From assembly GCA_029227655.1 (NCBI GenBank), contig JAQYAI010000073.1:1-40546 (forward strand): DNA of 40,546 nt, written 5' to 3'. Source of the DNA: a bacterium (GTDB taxonomy: Bacteria; Bacillota; Clostridia; Lachnospirales; Lachnospiraceae). The position numbers and the translations under genes were made by a program. Of this stretch, positions 1 to 12,443 are shown piece by piece. Position 1 is the stretch's first letter. Every line of letters begins with the position of its first letter. Under the pieces are notes generated by a model. It made no database searches and was not told the DNA's origin. It saw nothing but the letters and a program-made list of their open reading frames with translations.

Positions 1-2731
<2,731 letters not shown>

Positions 2732-2742
2732 AGCCACACCAT

Positions 2743-2952
2743 CTATTTTTCTATTTTAATTTCTTCTCCATCAAATGTCACGATGTCCCCATCGTAAAGC
2801 TTTTTGCCACGTCTTGTGTCCACTTCTCCATTGACTTTCACAAGACCTTCGATGATCACATCTTTCGCTTCTGCTCCATTTTCAACAACACCGGCTGCTT
2901 TTAAAGCCTGTCCAAGTTTAATGAATTCTTCTCTTAATTTGATTGTATACAT
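2743..2952 (-). CDS. yaaA: S4 domain RNA-binding protein YaaA
   Basis: Small 69-residue protein made almost entirely of one S4 RNA-binding fold. The motif GLVKVNGEVDTRRGKKL with the following DGDIVTFDGEEI is the usual S4 core. In Bacillus the equivalent gene lies between dnaN and recF, exactly as here, and its product has been linked to 50S ribosome assembly; that role is family knowledge, not visible here. ATG at 2952 is preceded by AAAGGAAAT. It follows dnaN by 18 bases. Confidence 0.93.
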   Translation of the reverse strand: MYTIKLREEFIKLGQALKAAGVVENGAEAKDVIIEGLVKVNGEVDTRRGKKLYDGDIVTFDGEEIKIEK

Positions 2953-2970
2953 AAATTTCCTTTCTGCATC

Positions 2971-4080
2971 CTACAATGCACTATTAAAGTTAACAGGAAG
3001 AATCAAATAAATATAGCTTTCTCTTTCGTCCTTGATGAAGCAAGGTGCTTTCGCATTCATGAAATAGAGTGTTACTTCTTCATCATCGATGACACGAAGA
3101 GCATCTATCAGGAATTTAGGATTGAATCCGATCAGAAGGTCTTTGCCTTCTTTTTCGATCATGATTTCTTCATCCATTGTTCCGAGCTGTGATTTGATCT
3201 TAAGTTCCATAAAACCATCCTGAATATTGATGATAATAGGCTTTTTATCACCTTCTTTTACAAGAAGCGTTGCACGGTCAATACAGTTCAATAACTCTTT
3301 TTTATTGATTTTTACTTTTGTTTCATAATCGTTGGAAAGCATCTGACTGATTCTGAAATATTCACCTTCAATCAGTCTGGATACAACAATCGTTCTGTCA
3401 AATTCAAATACAACATGATTATTCGTAAAGAAAATATTAACTTCACTTTCTACGTCACCTGAAAGAATCTTGCTGATTTCCATCAGAGTTTTTCCAGGAA
3501 CAACAACTTTCTTCATGTCGTAAGTATTATTTAAATAAATTTTACGAATAGAAATTCGATGTCCATCCAGAGAAACAACTTTCAAAACATTTTCGTTGAT
3601 CTCAAATAATTCTCCGGTCATCAGCTTATTACTGTCATTGTCTGCAATGGAAAAGATCGTCTGATGAATCACTTCTTTCAAAGTAAACTGAGAAAGAACT
3701 ACTGGCACATCTTTTTCAATGTATGGAAGGTAAGAGAAATCTTCGCCTGATCTTCCGGAAATATTGAATTTAGCTTTTTCACAAGTAATAAGTGTCTGAT
3801 AATTAGAGTCTGTTTCAATAACGATTTCATTGTCAGGAAGTTTTCTAACGATGTCTGAAAAAATTTTGGCATCAATTGCAATCATGCCTTTTTGTTCTAC
3901 AAGACCATCAATTACTGTTTCGATACCCAGTTCCATATCATTAGCAGTAAGTTTGATTGTGTTTGTTGTAGCATCGATTAGTATACATTCCAGTATGGGC
4001 ATTGTTGTCTTTGATGGTACAGCTTTTGAAACAATGCTTACACCTTTTACAAGATCCGTTTTTTGACATCTAATTTTCAT
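2971..4080 (-). CDS. dnaN: DNA polymerase III subunit beta (sliding clamp)
   Basis: Ring-shaped processivity clamp that tethers DNA polymerase III to DNA. The 369-residue product starts MKIRCQKTDLVKG and carries the three repeated clamp domains; recognisable stretches are VSKAVPSKTTMPILE (domain 1), FTLKEVIHQTIFSIADND (domain 2) and the C-terminus YIYLILPVN, which resembles the usual M-P-x-R/N ending. The frame is open further upstream to 4149, but the ATG at 4080 has the ribosome-binding site GAAAGGAG and is where family members begin. It lies 184 bases downstream of dnaA. Confidence 0.97.
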   Translation of the reverse strand: MKIRCQKTDLVKGVSIVSKAVPSKTTMPILECILIDATTNTIKLTANDMELGIETVIDGLVEQKGMIAIDAKIFSDIVRKLPDNEIVIETDSNYQTLITCEKAKFNISGRSGEDFSYLPYIEKDVPVVLSQFTLKEVIHQTIFSIADNDSNKLMTGELFEINENVLKVVSLDGHRISIRKIYLNNTYDMKKVVVPGKTLMEISKILSGDVESEVNIFFTNNHVVFEFDRTIVVSRLIEGEYFRISQMLSNDYETKVKINKKELLNCIDRATLLVKEGDKKPIIINIQDGFMELKIKSQLGTMDEEIMIEKEGKDLLIGFNPKFLIDALRVIDDEEVTLYFMNAKAPCFIKDERESYIYLILPVNFNSAL

Positions 4081-4264
4081 AGTGTGTAAAACTCCTTTCA
4101 ACGCGCGATAGATAAATATATTTATAAAAGTTTTCCGCCTCATTCGCATTAGGGGGTGTGGAAATGGGGATAAGTATCCAAACCCCTTGAAAATGAAGGC
4201 TTTTTGATTGTGATAATTCAGTTGATATTCTTTGAAAATGATGTTTAAGTCCTTGGGAAAACTT
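4081..4264 (-). promoter_or_regulatory. dnaA-dnaN intergenic region with DnaA-box-like sites
   Basis: This 184-base spacer holds TGGGGATAA at 4165-4173, one mismatch from the DnaA box (TGTGGATAA on this strand), and TGTGGAAAT at 4157-4165 with two mismatches. In Bacillus the origin is bipartite, with boxes on both sides of dnaA, so these may be the second origin cluster or an autoregulatory site; the evidence is weak because only one near-match is close. Confidence 0.35.
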
Positions 4265-5674
4265 TTAGACCGGATTAATCTTCTTTTTAATGATATCCAG
4301 AGTATTCCTCAAAGTTTCGTTGTTTTCCACATCATTTGCAACTTTATCCACACCATGATTCACAGTAGAATGGTCTCGTCCACCTAATAATAAACCGATG
4401 GTCTTCAAAGGTGTGTCTGTCATTTTACGGCATAAATACATGGCGATTTGTCTTGCATTTGCAATTTCTGCATTACGTTTGCTGCTCTTAAGGTCAGAAA
4501 TAGGTATGTTAAAGTGTTCGGAAACTACATCAATGATGAGTTCCGGAGTAACTTCACGGTTCTGGCTTGGGGAAATCATATCTTTTAATGCTTCGGCAGC
4601 CAGTTTGATATCCATTTCTTTCTGATTATTATTAATACGGTAGAGAGCAATCAGTTTATTAAGAGAACCTTCCAGTTCTCGGATGTTTGTTTTAATATTT
4701 GTTGCGATATATTGAATGACTTCATTAGGAATGTTGTAGCGTTCTAACTGGTCAGTTTCAATCTTCTTATATAAAATAGCCATTCTTGTCTCATAATCCG
4801 GTGCAGAAATATCAGCAATAAGACCCCATTCAAAACGAGTTTTAAGACGGGCTTCTAAAGTTTCCATGTCTTTTGGTGGTTTATCACTTGAGATGATAAT
4901 TTGCTTTCCAGCGTTGTGCAAATGGTTGAACGTGTGGAAAAATTCTTCCTGTGTACTTTCTTTTCCGATAATGAACTGAACGTCATCAATTAGAAGTACA
5001 TCATTATTTCGATATTTGTCCCGGAATGAAGTCATTGCTAGTTCATTACCTGTTTTACCAATACGGATGGCATCGATCAGTTCATTCGTAAATGTTTCAC
5101 TTGTTACATAAAGAACTTTCTTTGTTGGGTCCTTGTCCAAAATGTAATGAGCAACGGAATGCATAAGGTGAGTCTTACCAAGTCCAACGCCTCCGTATAA
5201 GAAGAGAGGATTGTATACTTCACCTGGCTGTTCAGCTACAGCAAGAGAGGCAGCGTGTGCGAAATTATTGTTGCCGCCTACTACAAATGTGTCAAACGTA
5301 TATTTTGGATTCAGATTAGCCTGTTCCGAAATATTATTCATTTTGCGGGTTTTGGGTTTAGAATCTTCTTTTTGGGGAATATTATTCTTTATAAGAAAAG
5401 ATTCTATTTCTGAATTCGTTGCATCTTTCGGTATGAACTTGATATCATATTCAATGCCTGTTACTTCAGCGATGCATACTTTCAAAGGAAGTAAGTATTT
5501 ATTCTGAATATGCTCAATACTTGCTTTTAAGTTAACGGAAAGATACAGAGTATCTTCCACGATATCATATACTTCCAATGGACGGATCCATGTATCAAAC
5601 GAAATATTTGATAAAAAGTACTCTACTTTTAATTTTTGAATGATTTCTTCCCATTTTTCTTTTACGGTAAACAT
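4265..5674 (-). CDS. dnaA: chromosomal replication initiator protein DnaA
   Basis: AAA+ ATPase that binds DnaA boxes at oriC and melts the origin. The 469-residue product shows domain I (MFTVKEKWEEIIQKLK), a short variable domain II, the AAA+ core with Walker A GGVGLGKTH and Walker B LLIDDVQFI, and the domain IV helix-turn-helix with the signature RDHSTVNHGVDKV. Start ATG 5674 has GGAG about 12 bases upstream. A promoter-like pair upstream (5725-5753) and several DnaA boxes between this gene and rpmH fit the usual autoregulated arrangement. Confidence 0.98.
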   Translation of the reverse strand: MFTVKEKWEEIIQKLKVEYFLSNISFDTWIRPLEVYDIVEDTLYLSVNLKASIEHIQNKYLLPLKVCIAEVTGIEYDIKFIPKDATNSEIESFLIKNNIPQKEDSKPKTRKMNNISEQANLNPKYTFDTFVVGGNNNFAHAASLAVAEQPGEVYNPLFLYGGVGLGKTHLMHSVAHYILDKDPTKKVLYVTSETFTNELIDAIRIGKTGNELAMTSFRDKYRNNDVLLIDDVQFIIGKESTQEEFFHTFNHLHNAGKQIIISSDKPPKDMETLEARLKTRFEWGLIADISAPDYETRMAILYKKIETDQLERYNIPNEVIQYIATNIKTNIRELEGSLNKLIALYRINNNQKEMDIKLAAEALKDMISPSQNREVTPELIIDVVSEHFNIPISDLKSSKRNAEIANARQIAMYLCRKMTDTPLKTIGLLLGGRDHSTVNHGVDKVANDVENNETLRNTLDIIKKKINPV

Positions 5675-5724
5675 CGTGATTTAAACTCCATTCTATCTAT
5701 AAATAAACATAGTCATACACATAT

Positions 5725-5753
5725 ATTTTACATTAAAATTGTCCTAGAATCAA
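5725..5753 (-). promoter_or_regulatory. probable dnaA promoter
   Basis: On the minus strand TTGATT (5748-5753) and TAAAAT (5725-5730) are separated by 17 bases, a good sigma-A arrangement 51 bases upstream of the dnaA start. Confidence 0.5.
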
Positions 5754-5910
5754 TGAAAATTAAGTTGGGATAACTTTTCCACAGTAAAAAATGGCTTAAA
5801 TATGGTAAAAATTGAATTATAAAAAAAGTAATTAACGTGTAATCAACGGTTTTCCCCAAAGTTATCAACAAAATGTGGATAAAGTAAAGTCGAAAAAAGC
5901 ATTGTTTTGC

Positions 5911-5939
5911 TTGACGTTCAGCCATTTTTTTAATATAAT
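5911..5939 (+). promoter_or_regulatory. probable rpmH operon promoter
   Basis: TTGACG (5911-5916), a 17-base spacer and TATAAT (5934-5939): a near-consensus sigma-A promoter about 70 bases upstream of rpmH, just beside the DnaA boxes. Confidence 0.8.
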
Positions 5940-6010
5940 GTTAAATGATGTCTAAAGAAAAAACAATACTTATATTTAAATAGGAAATGATTGATAGGAG
6001 GTGGATATCA

Positions 6011-6145
6011 ATGAAAATGACATTCCAGCCAAAAAAACGTTCTAGATCTAAAGTACACGGATTCAGAGCAAGAATGAGCACAGCAGGTGGAAGAAAAGTA
6101 CTTGCTGCAAGAAGAGCAAAAGGAAGAAAAGTATTATCAGCATAG
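6011..6145 (+). CDS. rpmH: 50S ribosomal protein L34
   Basis: 44-residue basic protein of the large ribosomal subunit, starting [18 protein letters not shown] and containing the family core [20 protein letters not shown]. Start ATG 6011 follows a strong AGGAGGTGG site; stop TAG at 6143-6145. It is the first gene of the rightward origin arm and precedes rnpA, the universal bacterial order. The second position Met-Lys-Met instead of the common Met-Lys-Arg is a small variation. Confidence 0.97.
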   Translation: MKMTFQPKKRSRSKVHGFRARMSTAGGRKVLAARRAKGRKVLSA

Positions 6146-6195
6146 GTCACGGATAAGTGGCCTTTTCTTCTACAAAAAATTAGGAGAATAAGAGT

Positions 6196-6549
6196 ATGAA
6201 ATTTTCCGAATCACTCAAAAAAAACAGAGATTTTCAAGTGGTTTATAAAAAAGGAAAATCTTTTGGAAACAAGTATCTTGTAATGTATGTTCTTCCAAAT
6301 GAATTTGGGAGAAACAGAATAGGAATTTCGGTCAGTAAAAAAGTAGGTAATAGTATTGTAAGACATCATTTGACCAGACTTATTAGGGAGAGTTACAGGT
6401 TACATGAGGAACAGTTCCTATGTGGATATGATGTGATTGTCATTGCGAGAACAACCGCAAAAGACAGATCTTATCATGAGATTGAGAGTGCACTTATTCA
6501 TTTAGGAAAACTTCATAATATTTATGAGGTGGAAAAGATTTCGGACTAA
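6196..6549 (+). CDS. rnpA: ribonuclease P protein component
   Basis: Protein cofactor of RNase P, which trims the 5' leader of pre-tRNAs. The 117-residue product has the typical basic helix GNSIVRHHLTRLIRESYR (about residues 50-70), a variant of the family's RNR motif with RHH in place of RNR, preceded by IGISVSKKVG. AGGAG lies 9 bases before ATG 6196. It follows rpmH by 50 bases. Confidence 0.95.
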   Translation: MKFSESLKKNRDFQVVYKKGKSFGNKYLVMYVLPNEFGRNRIGISVSKKVGNSIVRHHLTRLIRESYRLHEEQFLCGYDVIVIARTTAKDRSYHEIESALIHLGKLHNIYEVEKISD

Positions 6550-6604
6550 TCAATAGTATTGGTTCAGCATATCAAAAAGATGGATATGCAAAAGGGCATC
6601 GAAA

Positions 6605-6817
6605 ATGAAACAGATCATGTTATTTCTTATTCGTTTTTATAGGAAGTATTTATCTCATTTAAAAGTTTATACACATTGTATTTATACACCAACCTGCTCG
6701 GAGTATGCACTGGAAGCTATTGAAAAATACGGTGCGCTCAAAGGAGGTTTTTTGACTTTATGGAGAATACTTCGCTGTAATCCTTTTTCGAAAGGAGGAT
6801 ATGATCCGGTGCCATAA
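6605..6817 (+). CDS. yidD: membrane protein insertion efficiency factor YidD
   Basis: 70-residue protein of the YidD family, thought to aid YidC-dependent membrane insertion. The family signature is obvious: [20 protein letters not shown] followed by [24 protein letters not shown], with three conserved cysteines. The ribosome-binding site is poor (AGGGCATCGAAA), suggesting coupling to rnpA. It sits between rnpA and yidC as in most bacteria. Confidence 0.95.
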   Translation: MKQIMLFLIRFYRKYLSHLKVYTHCIYTPTCSEYALEAIEKYGALKGGFLTLWRILRCNPFSKGGYDPVP

Positions 6818-6883
6818 GAGAGAGATACCCAAATTTCGGGGTAGGACCGTATAAGGCCTATAACATTATGGAGGAAAAGCAAA

Positions 6884-8152
6884 ATGACAGGTATTTTAAT
6901 GACACAGGTCAGCACACCTATTATTGGACAGGCTGCCTGGCTGCTCGGTAAGATCATGGACATTATTTACCGGGTGTTGAGTGGAGTATTTGGAATTGAA
7001 AATGTTGGTGTGTGTATCATCATCCTGACAATTGTAGTTTATTCATTATTATATCCACTTACTGTAAAACAGCAGAAATTCTCAAAAATGTCTGCTGCAA
7101 TGAGTCCGGAAATTAAGAAAATTCAGAAAAAATATCAGAACAAGCGTGATAATGAATCCATGCAGAAAATGCAGGAAGAAACTCAGCTCGTATATGAAAA
7201 ATACGGAGTTTCTCCTACAGGTGGATGTTTAAGTATGTTTATTCAGCTTCCTATTTTATACGCTGTATGGTATGTAATTCGTGGAATACCTGCTTATATC
7301 GGACAGGTAAAAGAAATTTATACTCCGCTTGTGGAAGGAATTTTATCATCAACTGGCGGGCAGGCTGCAATGGAAGCAATCGGTGCTGCAAAGCCGGTAC
7401 TGATGAGTCCAGAAAAATATGATTATTCTAATGCAAATATTATTATTGATGCATTATATAAGTTTGAAACATCTACGTGGGATGCATTAAGAGAAGCACT
7501 TCCATCACTTGGTGGTCTGATAAGTACAACAATGGAAAATGTGAAAGATGTTACTTATTTCCTTGGACTTAATATTATTGATTCACCAGCTACACTTATT
7601 AAGTCAGGGCTTACAGCAGGAGCATGGGGAATTGTCATCATGGCGCTCTTAATTCCAATCTTATCAGGTATCACACAGTTCATCAGTGTAAAAGTTATGC
7701 CACAGAATGATACAAATGGTACGCAGACTGATGCTCAGGTAGCAGCCACTATGAAGACAATGAACTATACAATGCCTTTACTTTCCGTATTTATGTGTTT
7801 TACATTACCAACAGGTCTTGGTATTTACTGGATCACAAGTGCAGTCGTTCGTACTGTTCAACAGAAAATCGTGAGCAAACAGCTTTCTAAGATAGATATG
7901 GATGAGTTAGTAAAACAAAATCTTGAAAAAGCGGAAGCAAAACGTGCAAAGAAGAAAGCAACAGACTCAAGAGAAATCAATAATATGGCTCATACTAAGA
8001 CAAAGAATATCAATAATCCAAAATCTAAAGTTGAACAGCAGGCTTTAGAAGAAAAAATTGAAAAAGTTAGAAAACAGAATGCAAATGCGAAAGAAGGCAG
8101 TCTTGCATCAAAAGCCGATCTTGTAAGGAAATTCAATGATGGGAATAAATAG
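6884..8152 (+). CDS. yidC: membrane protein insertase YidC/SpoIIIJ
   Basis: Inserts and folds proteins in the cytoplasmic membrane. The 422-residue product begins with a short hydrophobic segment, then the conserved core: a transmembrane helix around residues 45-65 (GVCIIILTIVVYSLLYPL), a cytosolic hairpin rich in Lys/Gln (IKKIQKKYQ), a helix with GGCLSMFIQLPILYAVW, two further helices around 255-275 and 305-330, and a long basic cytosolic tail. No lipobox cysteine is present, unlike Bacillus SpoIIIJ. The family-typical pairing with jag immediately downstream (11 bases) supports it. GGAGG lies before ATG 6884. Confidence 0.95.
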   Translation: MTGILMTQVSTPIIGQAAWLLGKIMDIIYRVLSGVFGIENVGVCIIILTIVVYSLLYPLTVKQQKFSKMSAAMSPEIKKIQKKYQNKRDNESMQKMQEETQLVYEKYGVSPTGGCLSMFIQLPILYAVWYVIRGIPAYIGQVKEIYTPLVEGILSSTGGQAAMEAIGAAKPVLMSPEKYDYSNANIIIDALYKFETSTWDALREALPSLGGLISTTMENVKDVTYFLGLNIIDSPATLIKSGLTAGAWGIVIMALLIPILSGITQFISVKVMPQNDTNGTQTDAQVAATMKTMNYTMPLLSVFMCFTLPTGLGIYWITSAVVRTVQQKIVSKQLSKIDMDELVKQNLEKAEAKRAKKKATDSREINNMAHTKTKNINNPKSKVEQQALEEKIEKVRKQNANAKEGSLASKADLVRKFNDGNK

Positions 8153-8163
8153 AGGTGGAAACA

Positions 8164-9039
8164 ATGATGAAGGAAATCACAGTATCAGCAAAAACAGTAG
8201 ATGATGCAATCACAGAAGCAAGTATTCAGCTTGGTGTATCCAGTGATCAGATGGAATATGATGTTATTGAAAAAGGAAGTGCTGGTTTCTTTGGTATCGG
8301 CAGTAAGCAGGCAGTTATCCGCGCAAGATTAAAGAAAGTGGAAGAACCTGTTTACGAAGAAGTTGTAAAAGCGGAAGAAAAGAAAGTCGAAGAAAAGAGA
8401 CCTGAAGAAAGAAAATATCAGGAAAGAAGACATTCTGATAAAAAACATCACGATAAAAAGCATGTTGATAAACATGTTGAAAAAACAGAAAAGAAAGAAT
8501 TAAAAAAAGAAGTTAAGGAAGAAAAAGCTGTAGAAACAGTTGCAGAACCTAAGAAAGAAATCGAGATTACAGTTGTTACAGAAGAAACAATGAAAATCTG
8601 TGAAGAATTCTTAATGGATGTATTAAGAGCTATGGGAATGGAAGCTGTTGAAGTTGATTCTAAAATTGATGAAGATGGAGCACTCAGCATCGAGCTGAAG
8701 GGTGATAACATGGGAATCCTTATTGGAAAACGTGGGCAGACCCTTGATTCTCTTCAGTACTTAACAAATCGTGTGGCAAATAAATCACAGGATGGATATG
8801 TAAGAGTAAAACTTGATACAGAAGATTACAGAAGAAGAAGAAAACAGACCTTGGAAAATCTTGCAAAGAATATTGCTTATAAAGTAAAACGTTCAAGAAA
8901 AGCTGTTGCTTTGGAACCAATGAATCCATATGAAAGAAGAATTATTCATTCAGCTCTTCAGGGAGACGAGAGAGTTTCTACACATAGCGAAGGTGAAGAA
9001 CCGTACAGACGTGTAGTAATTACTCCAAACAGACGTTAA
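8164..9039 (+). CDS. jag: RNA-binding protein Jag/KhpB (Jag-N, KH and R3H domains)
   Basis: Cytoplasmic RNA-binding protein, called Jag or KhpB. The 291-residue product has an N-terminal Jag domain ending in GFFGIGSKQA, a highly charged Lys/Glu/His linker (about residues 60-130), a KH domain with GKRGQTLDSLQYL and an R3H domain with EPMNPYERRIIHSALQ. The frame opens with GTG at 8155, but the AGAGGTGG site at 8151-8158 overlaps that codon, so the ATG at 8164 (or 8167) is the likely start. It is followed by a terminator. Confidence 0.94.
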   Translation: MMKEITVSAKTVDDAITEASIQLGVSSDQMEYDVIEKGSAGFFGIGSKQAVIRARLKKVEEPVYEEVVKAEEKKVEEKRPEERKYQERRHSDKKHHDKKHVDKHVEKTEKKELKKEVKEEKAVETVAEPKKEIEITVVTEETMKICEEFLMDVLRAMGMEAVEVDSKIDEDGALSIELKGDNMGILIGKRGQTLDSLQYLTNRVANKSQDGYVRVKLDTEDYRRRRKQTLENLAKNIAYKVKRSRKAVALEPMNPYERRIIHSALQGDERVSTHSEGEEPYRRVVITPNRR

Positions 9040-9058
9040 GATTTGTATGGGAGTTAGA

Positions 9059-9088
9059 GGAAGTAGTTTAAAACTACTTCCTTTTTTT
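9059..9088 (+). terminator. intrinsic terminator after jag
   Basis: GGAAGTAGTTT and AAACTACTTCC form an 11-bp stem followed by a run of eight T. It ends the rpmH-rnpA-yidD-yidC-jag transcript. Confidence 0.9.
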
Positions 9089-9143
9089 TGGCTTTTATTA
9101 TAGAATGTATTGTGAATTATTATGTTAAAAAACAGGTGATGTT

Positions 9144-10523
9144 ATGGGATTTAAAACAGATACAATTGCAGCTATTTCCACTGCTATGACAAATTCCGGA
9201 ATTGGGATTGTAAGAATCAGTGGAGATGAAGCCTTTGAAATTATTGATAAGATTTACAAAGGAAAAAAAGAAAAAATTTTATCAAAGCAGAAAAGTCATA
9301 CAATTCATTATGGTTATATTGTGGATGGAGAAGAGATAATAGATGAAGTTCTTGTTCTTTTGATGAAAGGACCACATAGCTATACTGGAGAAGATACAGT
9401 TGAAATTGATTGCCATGGTGGAGTATTTGTTACGAAAAAAATTTTGGAAACTGTATTAAAATACGGTGCACGTCCGGCAGAACCTGGTGAATATACAAAA
9501 AGAGCTTTTTTGAATGGAAGAATGGATTTATCACAGGCAGAAGCGGTTATTGATGTTATCAATTCGAAAAATGAATATGCGCTAAAGAGTTCTGTGAATC
9601 AGTTGAAAGGCAGTGTTCATAAGAAAATTGATGAGATTCGCAGCGAGATTCTTCATCACACTGCATTTATTGAGACAGCTTTAGATGATCCAGAGCATTA
9701 TGATGTGGACGGATATGGGGAAGAATTGGAAACAGTTGTGGATAAGTTACTTAAAAAAGTGCAAAGACTGATTGATACGGCGGATGATGGAAGAATCATG
9801 AAGGAAGGAATCCAGACCGTTATTGTTGGTAAACCAAATGCAGGAAAGTCTTCTTTATTAAATGCTTTGATAGGGGAAGACAGGGCAATCGTGACGGATA
9901 TTGCAGGAACGACGCGAGATGTCCTTGAAGAAAATATCCAGTTACAGGGAATTTCACTCAACATTATGGATACTGCTGGAATTCGTGATACGAAAGACAT
10001 TGTCGAAAAAATTGGTGTGGATAAAGCAAAATCTTATGCGGAAGAAGCTGATCTGATCATCTATGTGGTAGACGCTTCAGTTCCCCTTGATGACAGCGAT
10101 TTTGAGATTATCAACATGATTAAGAACAAAAAAGCTGTAGTTTTACTAAATAAAACAGATTTATCCACAGTTATCAACAAAAAAGAGTTGAAAGTGTGGA
10201 TAAATAAGCCAACAATTGAAATTTCTGCAAAACATCAGACAGGAATTCATGAGCTTGAGGATACATTAAAAGAAATGTTCTATCATGGGGAAATTTCGTT
10301 TAATGATGAAGTTTATATCACAAATGCAAGACATAAAGCAGCACTTATTGATGCTTATGCAAGTTTGAAAAAGGTAAAAGAAAGTATAGAAAATCAGATG
10401 CCGGAAGATTTCTTTACGATTGATTTGATGGATGCATACGAATCATTAGGAAGTATCACCGGTGAGACAATAGGAGAAGATTTGGTAAATGAAATATTCA
10501 GCAAATTCTGTATGGGTAAATAA
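9144..10523 (+). CDS. mnmE: tRNA modification GTPase MnmE
   Basis: Works with MnmG to install the carboxymethylaminomethyl group (from a folate-bound carbon) on uridine 34 of certain tRNAs. The 459-residue product has an N-terminal folate-binding domain ([20 protein letters not shown]), then an inserted G domain with G1 [13 protein letters not shown]2/G3 DIAGTTRD and DTAGIRD, and G4 NKTD, and ends in the catalytic FCMGK (C-x-G-K). Length is as expected. The gene overlaps mnmG by 35 bases. Confidence 0.97.
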   Translation: MGFKTDTIAAISTAMTNSGIGIVRISGDEAFEIIDKIYKGKKEKILSKQKSHTIHYGYIVDGEEIIDEVLVLLMKGPHSYTGEDTVEIDCHGGVFVTKKILETVLKYGARPAEPGEYTKRAFLNGRMDLSQAEAVIDVINSKNEYALKSSVNQLKGSVHKKIDEIRSEILHHTAFIETALDDPEHYDVDGYGEELETVVDKLLKKVQRLIDTADDGRIMKEGIQTVIVGKPNAGKSSLLNALIGEDRAIVTDIAGTTRDVLEENIQLQGISLNIMDTAGIRDTKDIVEKIGVDKAKSYAEEADLIIYVVDASVPLDDSDFEIINMIKNKKAVVLLNKTDLSTVINKKELKVWINKPTIEISAKHQTGIHELEDTLKEMFYHGEISFNDEVYITNARHKAALIDAYASLKKVKESIENQMPEDFFTIDLMDAYESLGSITGETIGEDLVNEIFSKFCMGK

Positions 10524-12381
10524 AGATGAATATGATGTTGTAGTTGTTGGTGCAGGGCATGCAGGATGTGAAGCGGCACTGGCCACGGCAAGATTAGGAT
10601 TAAAAACAATTGTATTTACTGTCAGCGTAGAAAGTATTGCACTTATGCCATGTAATCCAAATATCGGAGGAAGTTCGAAAGGACATATTGTCCGGGAAGT
10701 GGATGCGTTAGGTGGAGAAATGGGAAAAGTAATTGATAAAACTTTTATTCAGTCTAAAATGCTGAATAAATCAAAAGGTCCGGCTGTTCATTCACTTCGT
10801 GCGCAGGCAGATAAAAATAAATATAGTAACACAATGCGTCAGGTGTTAGAATCGCAGCAAAATCTGGAAATCAAACAGGCAGAAGTGGTAAATATTCTTG
10901 TAGAAGATGGAAAGATTACAGGTGTTCAGACATATTCCGGAACTATTTATCACTGTAAAGCGTTAATACTGTGTACTGGCACATACTTAAAGGCAAGATG
11001 CATTTATGGAGATGTAAGTAATGAGACAGGGCCAAATGGTCTGCAGGCTGCCAATCATTTGACAGAATGTTTGAAAGATCTAGGTATCAAAATGTATCGT
11101 TTTAAGACAGGGACTCCAGCACGTATTGATAAGAGAAGTATTGATTTTAGCAAAATGGAAGAGCAGTTTGGAGATGAAAAAATTATTCCATTTTCATTTA
11201 CTACGAATCGAGAAGATGTGCAGATTGATCAGGCTTCATGTTGGCTGACTTATACAAATGAAAAAACACATGATATTATCAGAAGAAATCTAGACAGATC
11301 GCCTCTGTTCTCAGGAATGATTGAGGGGACAGGACCAAGATATTGTCCATCAATTGAGGATAAAGTTGTAAAATTTGCGGATAAGGACAGACATCAGGTG
11401 TTTATTGAACCAGAAGGTCTTAACACAAATGAAATGTATGTGGGTGGAATGTCAAGTTCACTTCCAGAAGATGTACAGTATGAAATGTACCGCAGTGTAC
11501 CAGGACTGGAAAATGCAAAAATCGTAAGAAATGCTTATGCAATTGAATATGACTGTATTGATGCGAGACAGCTTCATCCCACATTGGAATTTAAAAATAT
11601 TCAGGGACTATATAGTGCAGGCCAGTTCAACGGCAGTTCCGGATATGAAGAAGCTGCGGGTCAGGGGATTGTAGCTGGAATTAATGCGGCAATGAAAATA
11701 CTGGGAAAAGAACAGATTATTTTAGACAGATCACAGGCATATATTGGAGTCCTTATCGATGACCTTGTTACAAAAGAAAGTCTGGAACCTTATCGTATGA
11801 TGACATCAAGAGCAGAATACAGACTTTTGCTTCGCCAGGATAATGCAGATCAGAGACTTACTAAAATTGGGCATGATGTTGGGTTGATATCTGATGAGAG
11901 ATATGAAAAACTTGTGGAAAAAGAAAGAATCATTGCAGAAGAAATCGAACGCTTAGAACATACGAATGTGGGAACATCCCAGGAAGTACAGCAATTGCTT
12001 GCATCTTGCAATAGCACGCTTCTTACTTCAGGGTCTACACTTGCTGATTTGATCAAACGTCCGGAAATTACTTATGAAATTCTGAAACCAATTGATCACG
12101 CAAGAACATATGAACTCAGCGAAGAAATCATGGAACAGATTGATATTAATATTAAATACGATGGTTATATCAAACGTCAGATGAAACAAGTAGAACAGTT
12201 CAAAAAACTGGAAAACCGCAGAATTCCTGAAAATATTGATTATGATAAAGTACCAAGTCTTCGTATAGAAGCAGTACAGAAATTAAAACAGTACCGCCCG
12301 ATTTCAATGGGACAGGCTTCCAGAATTTCAGGTGTATCACCTGCAGATATTTCTGTATTGTTGGTATATTTGGGATACTAG
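10489..12381 (+). CDS. mnmG: tRNA uridine-5-carboxymethylaminomethyl modification enzyme MnmG
   Basis: FAD-dependent partner of MnmE. The 630-residue product has the Rossmann FAD motif [16 protein letters not shown] near the N-terminus, the family signatures [24 protein letters not shown] and [11 protein letters not shown], and a C-terminal helical domain ending VLLVYLGY. The start lies inside mnmE: GGAGAAG at 10473-10479 is 9 bases before ATG 10489, and there is no later in-frame ATG before the FAD motif, so the 35-base overlap is genuine. Translation is probably coupled to mnmE. Confidence 0.97.
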   Translation: MKYSANSVWVNKDEYDVVVVGAGHAGCEAALATARLGLKTIVFTVSVESIALMPCNPNIGGSSKGHIVREVDALGGEMGKVIDKTFIQSKMLNKSKGPAVHSLRAQADKNKYSNTMRQVLESQQNLEIKQAEVVNILVEDGKITGVQTYSGTIYHCKALILCTGTYLKARCIYGDVSNETGPNGLQAANHLTECLKDLGIKMYRFKTGTPARIDKRSIDFSKMEEQFGDEKIIPFSFTTNREDVQIDQASCWLTYTNEKTHDIIRRNLDRSPLFSGMIEGTGPRYCPSIEDKVVKFADKDRHQVFIEPEGLNTNEMYVGGMSSSLPEDVQYEMYRSVPGLENAKIVRNAYAIEYDCIDARQLHPTLEFKNIQGLYSAGQFNGSSGYEEAAGQGIVAGINAAMKILGKEQIILDRSQAYIGVLIDDLVTKESLEPYRMMTSRAEYRLLLRQDNADQRLTKIGHDVGLISDERYEKLVEKERIIAEEIERLEHTNVGTSQEVQQLLASCNSTLLTSGSTLADLIKRPEITYEILKPIDHARTYELSEEIMEQIDINIKYDGYIKRQMKQVEQFKKLENRRIPENIDYDKVPSLRIEAVQKLKQYRPISMGQASRISGVSPADISVLLVYLGY

Positions 12382-12443
12382 GACCACGAGCGTATCTTGT
12401 GCGTAGAATCCGTAGTATCTGTATAAAAGATAGGAGTATATGA

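Larger units (their letters stand above)
5675..6010. other. origin of replication (oriC)
   Basis: AT-rich non-coding gap between divergent dnaA and rpmH, the standard origin position in Firmicutes. A perfect DnaA box (TTATCCACA on the minus strand) is at 5874-5882. One-mismatch boxes are TTATCAACA at 5862-5870 and TTTTCCACA at 5775-5783; TTTTCCCCA at 5850-5858 has two mismatches. A long A/T stretch (about 5815-5840) and the T-run near 5926-5933 are possible unwinding sites. Gene direction switches exactly here, so both replichores are co-directional with transcription. Confidence 0.85.
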
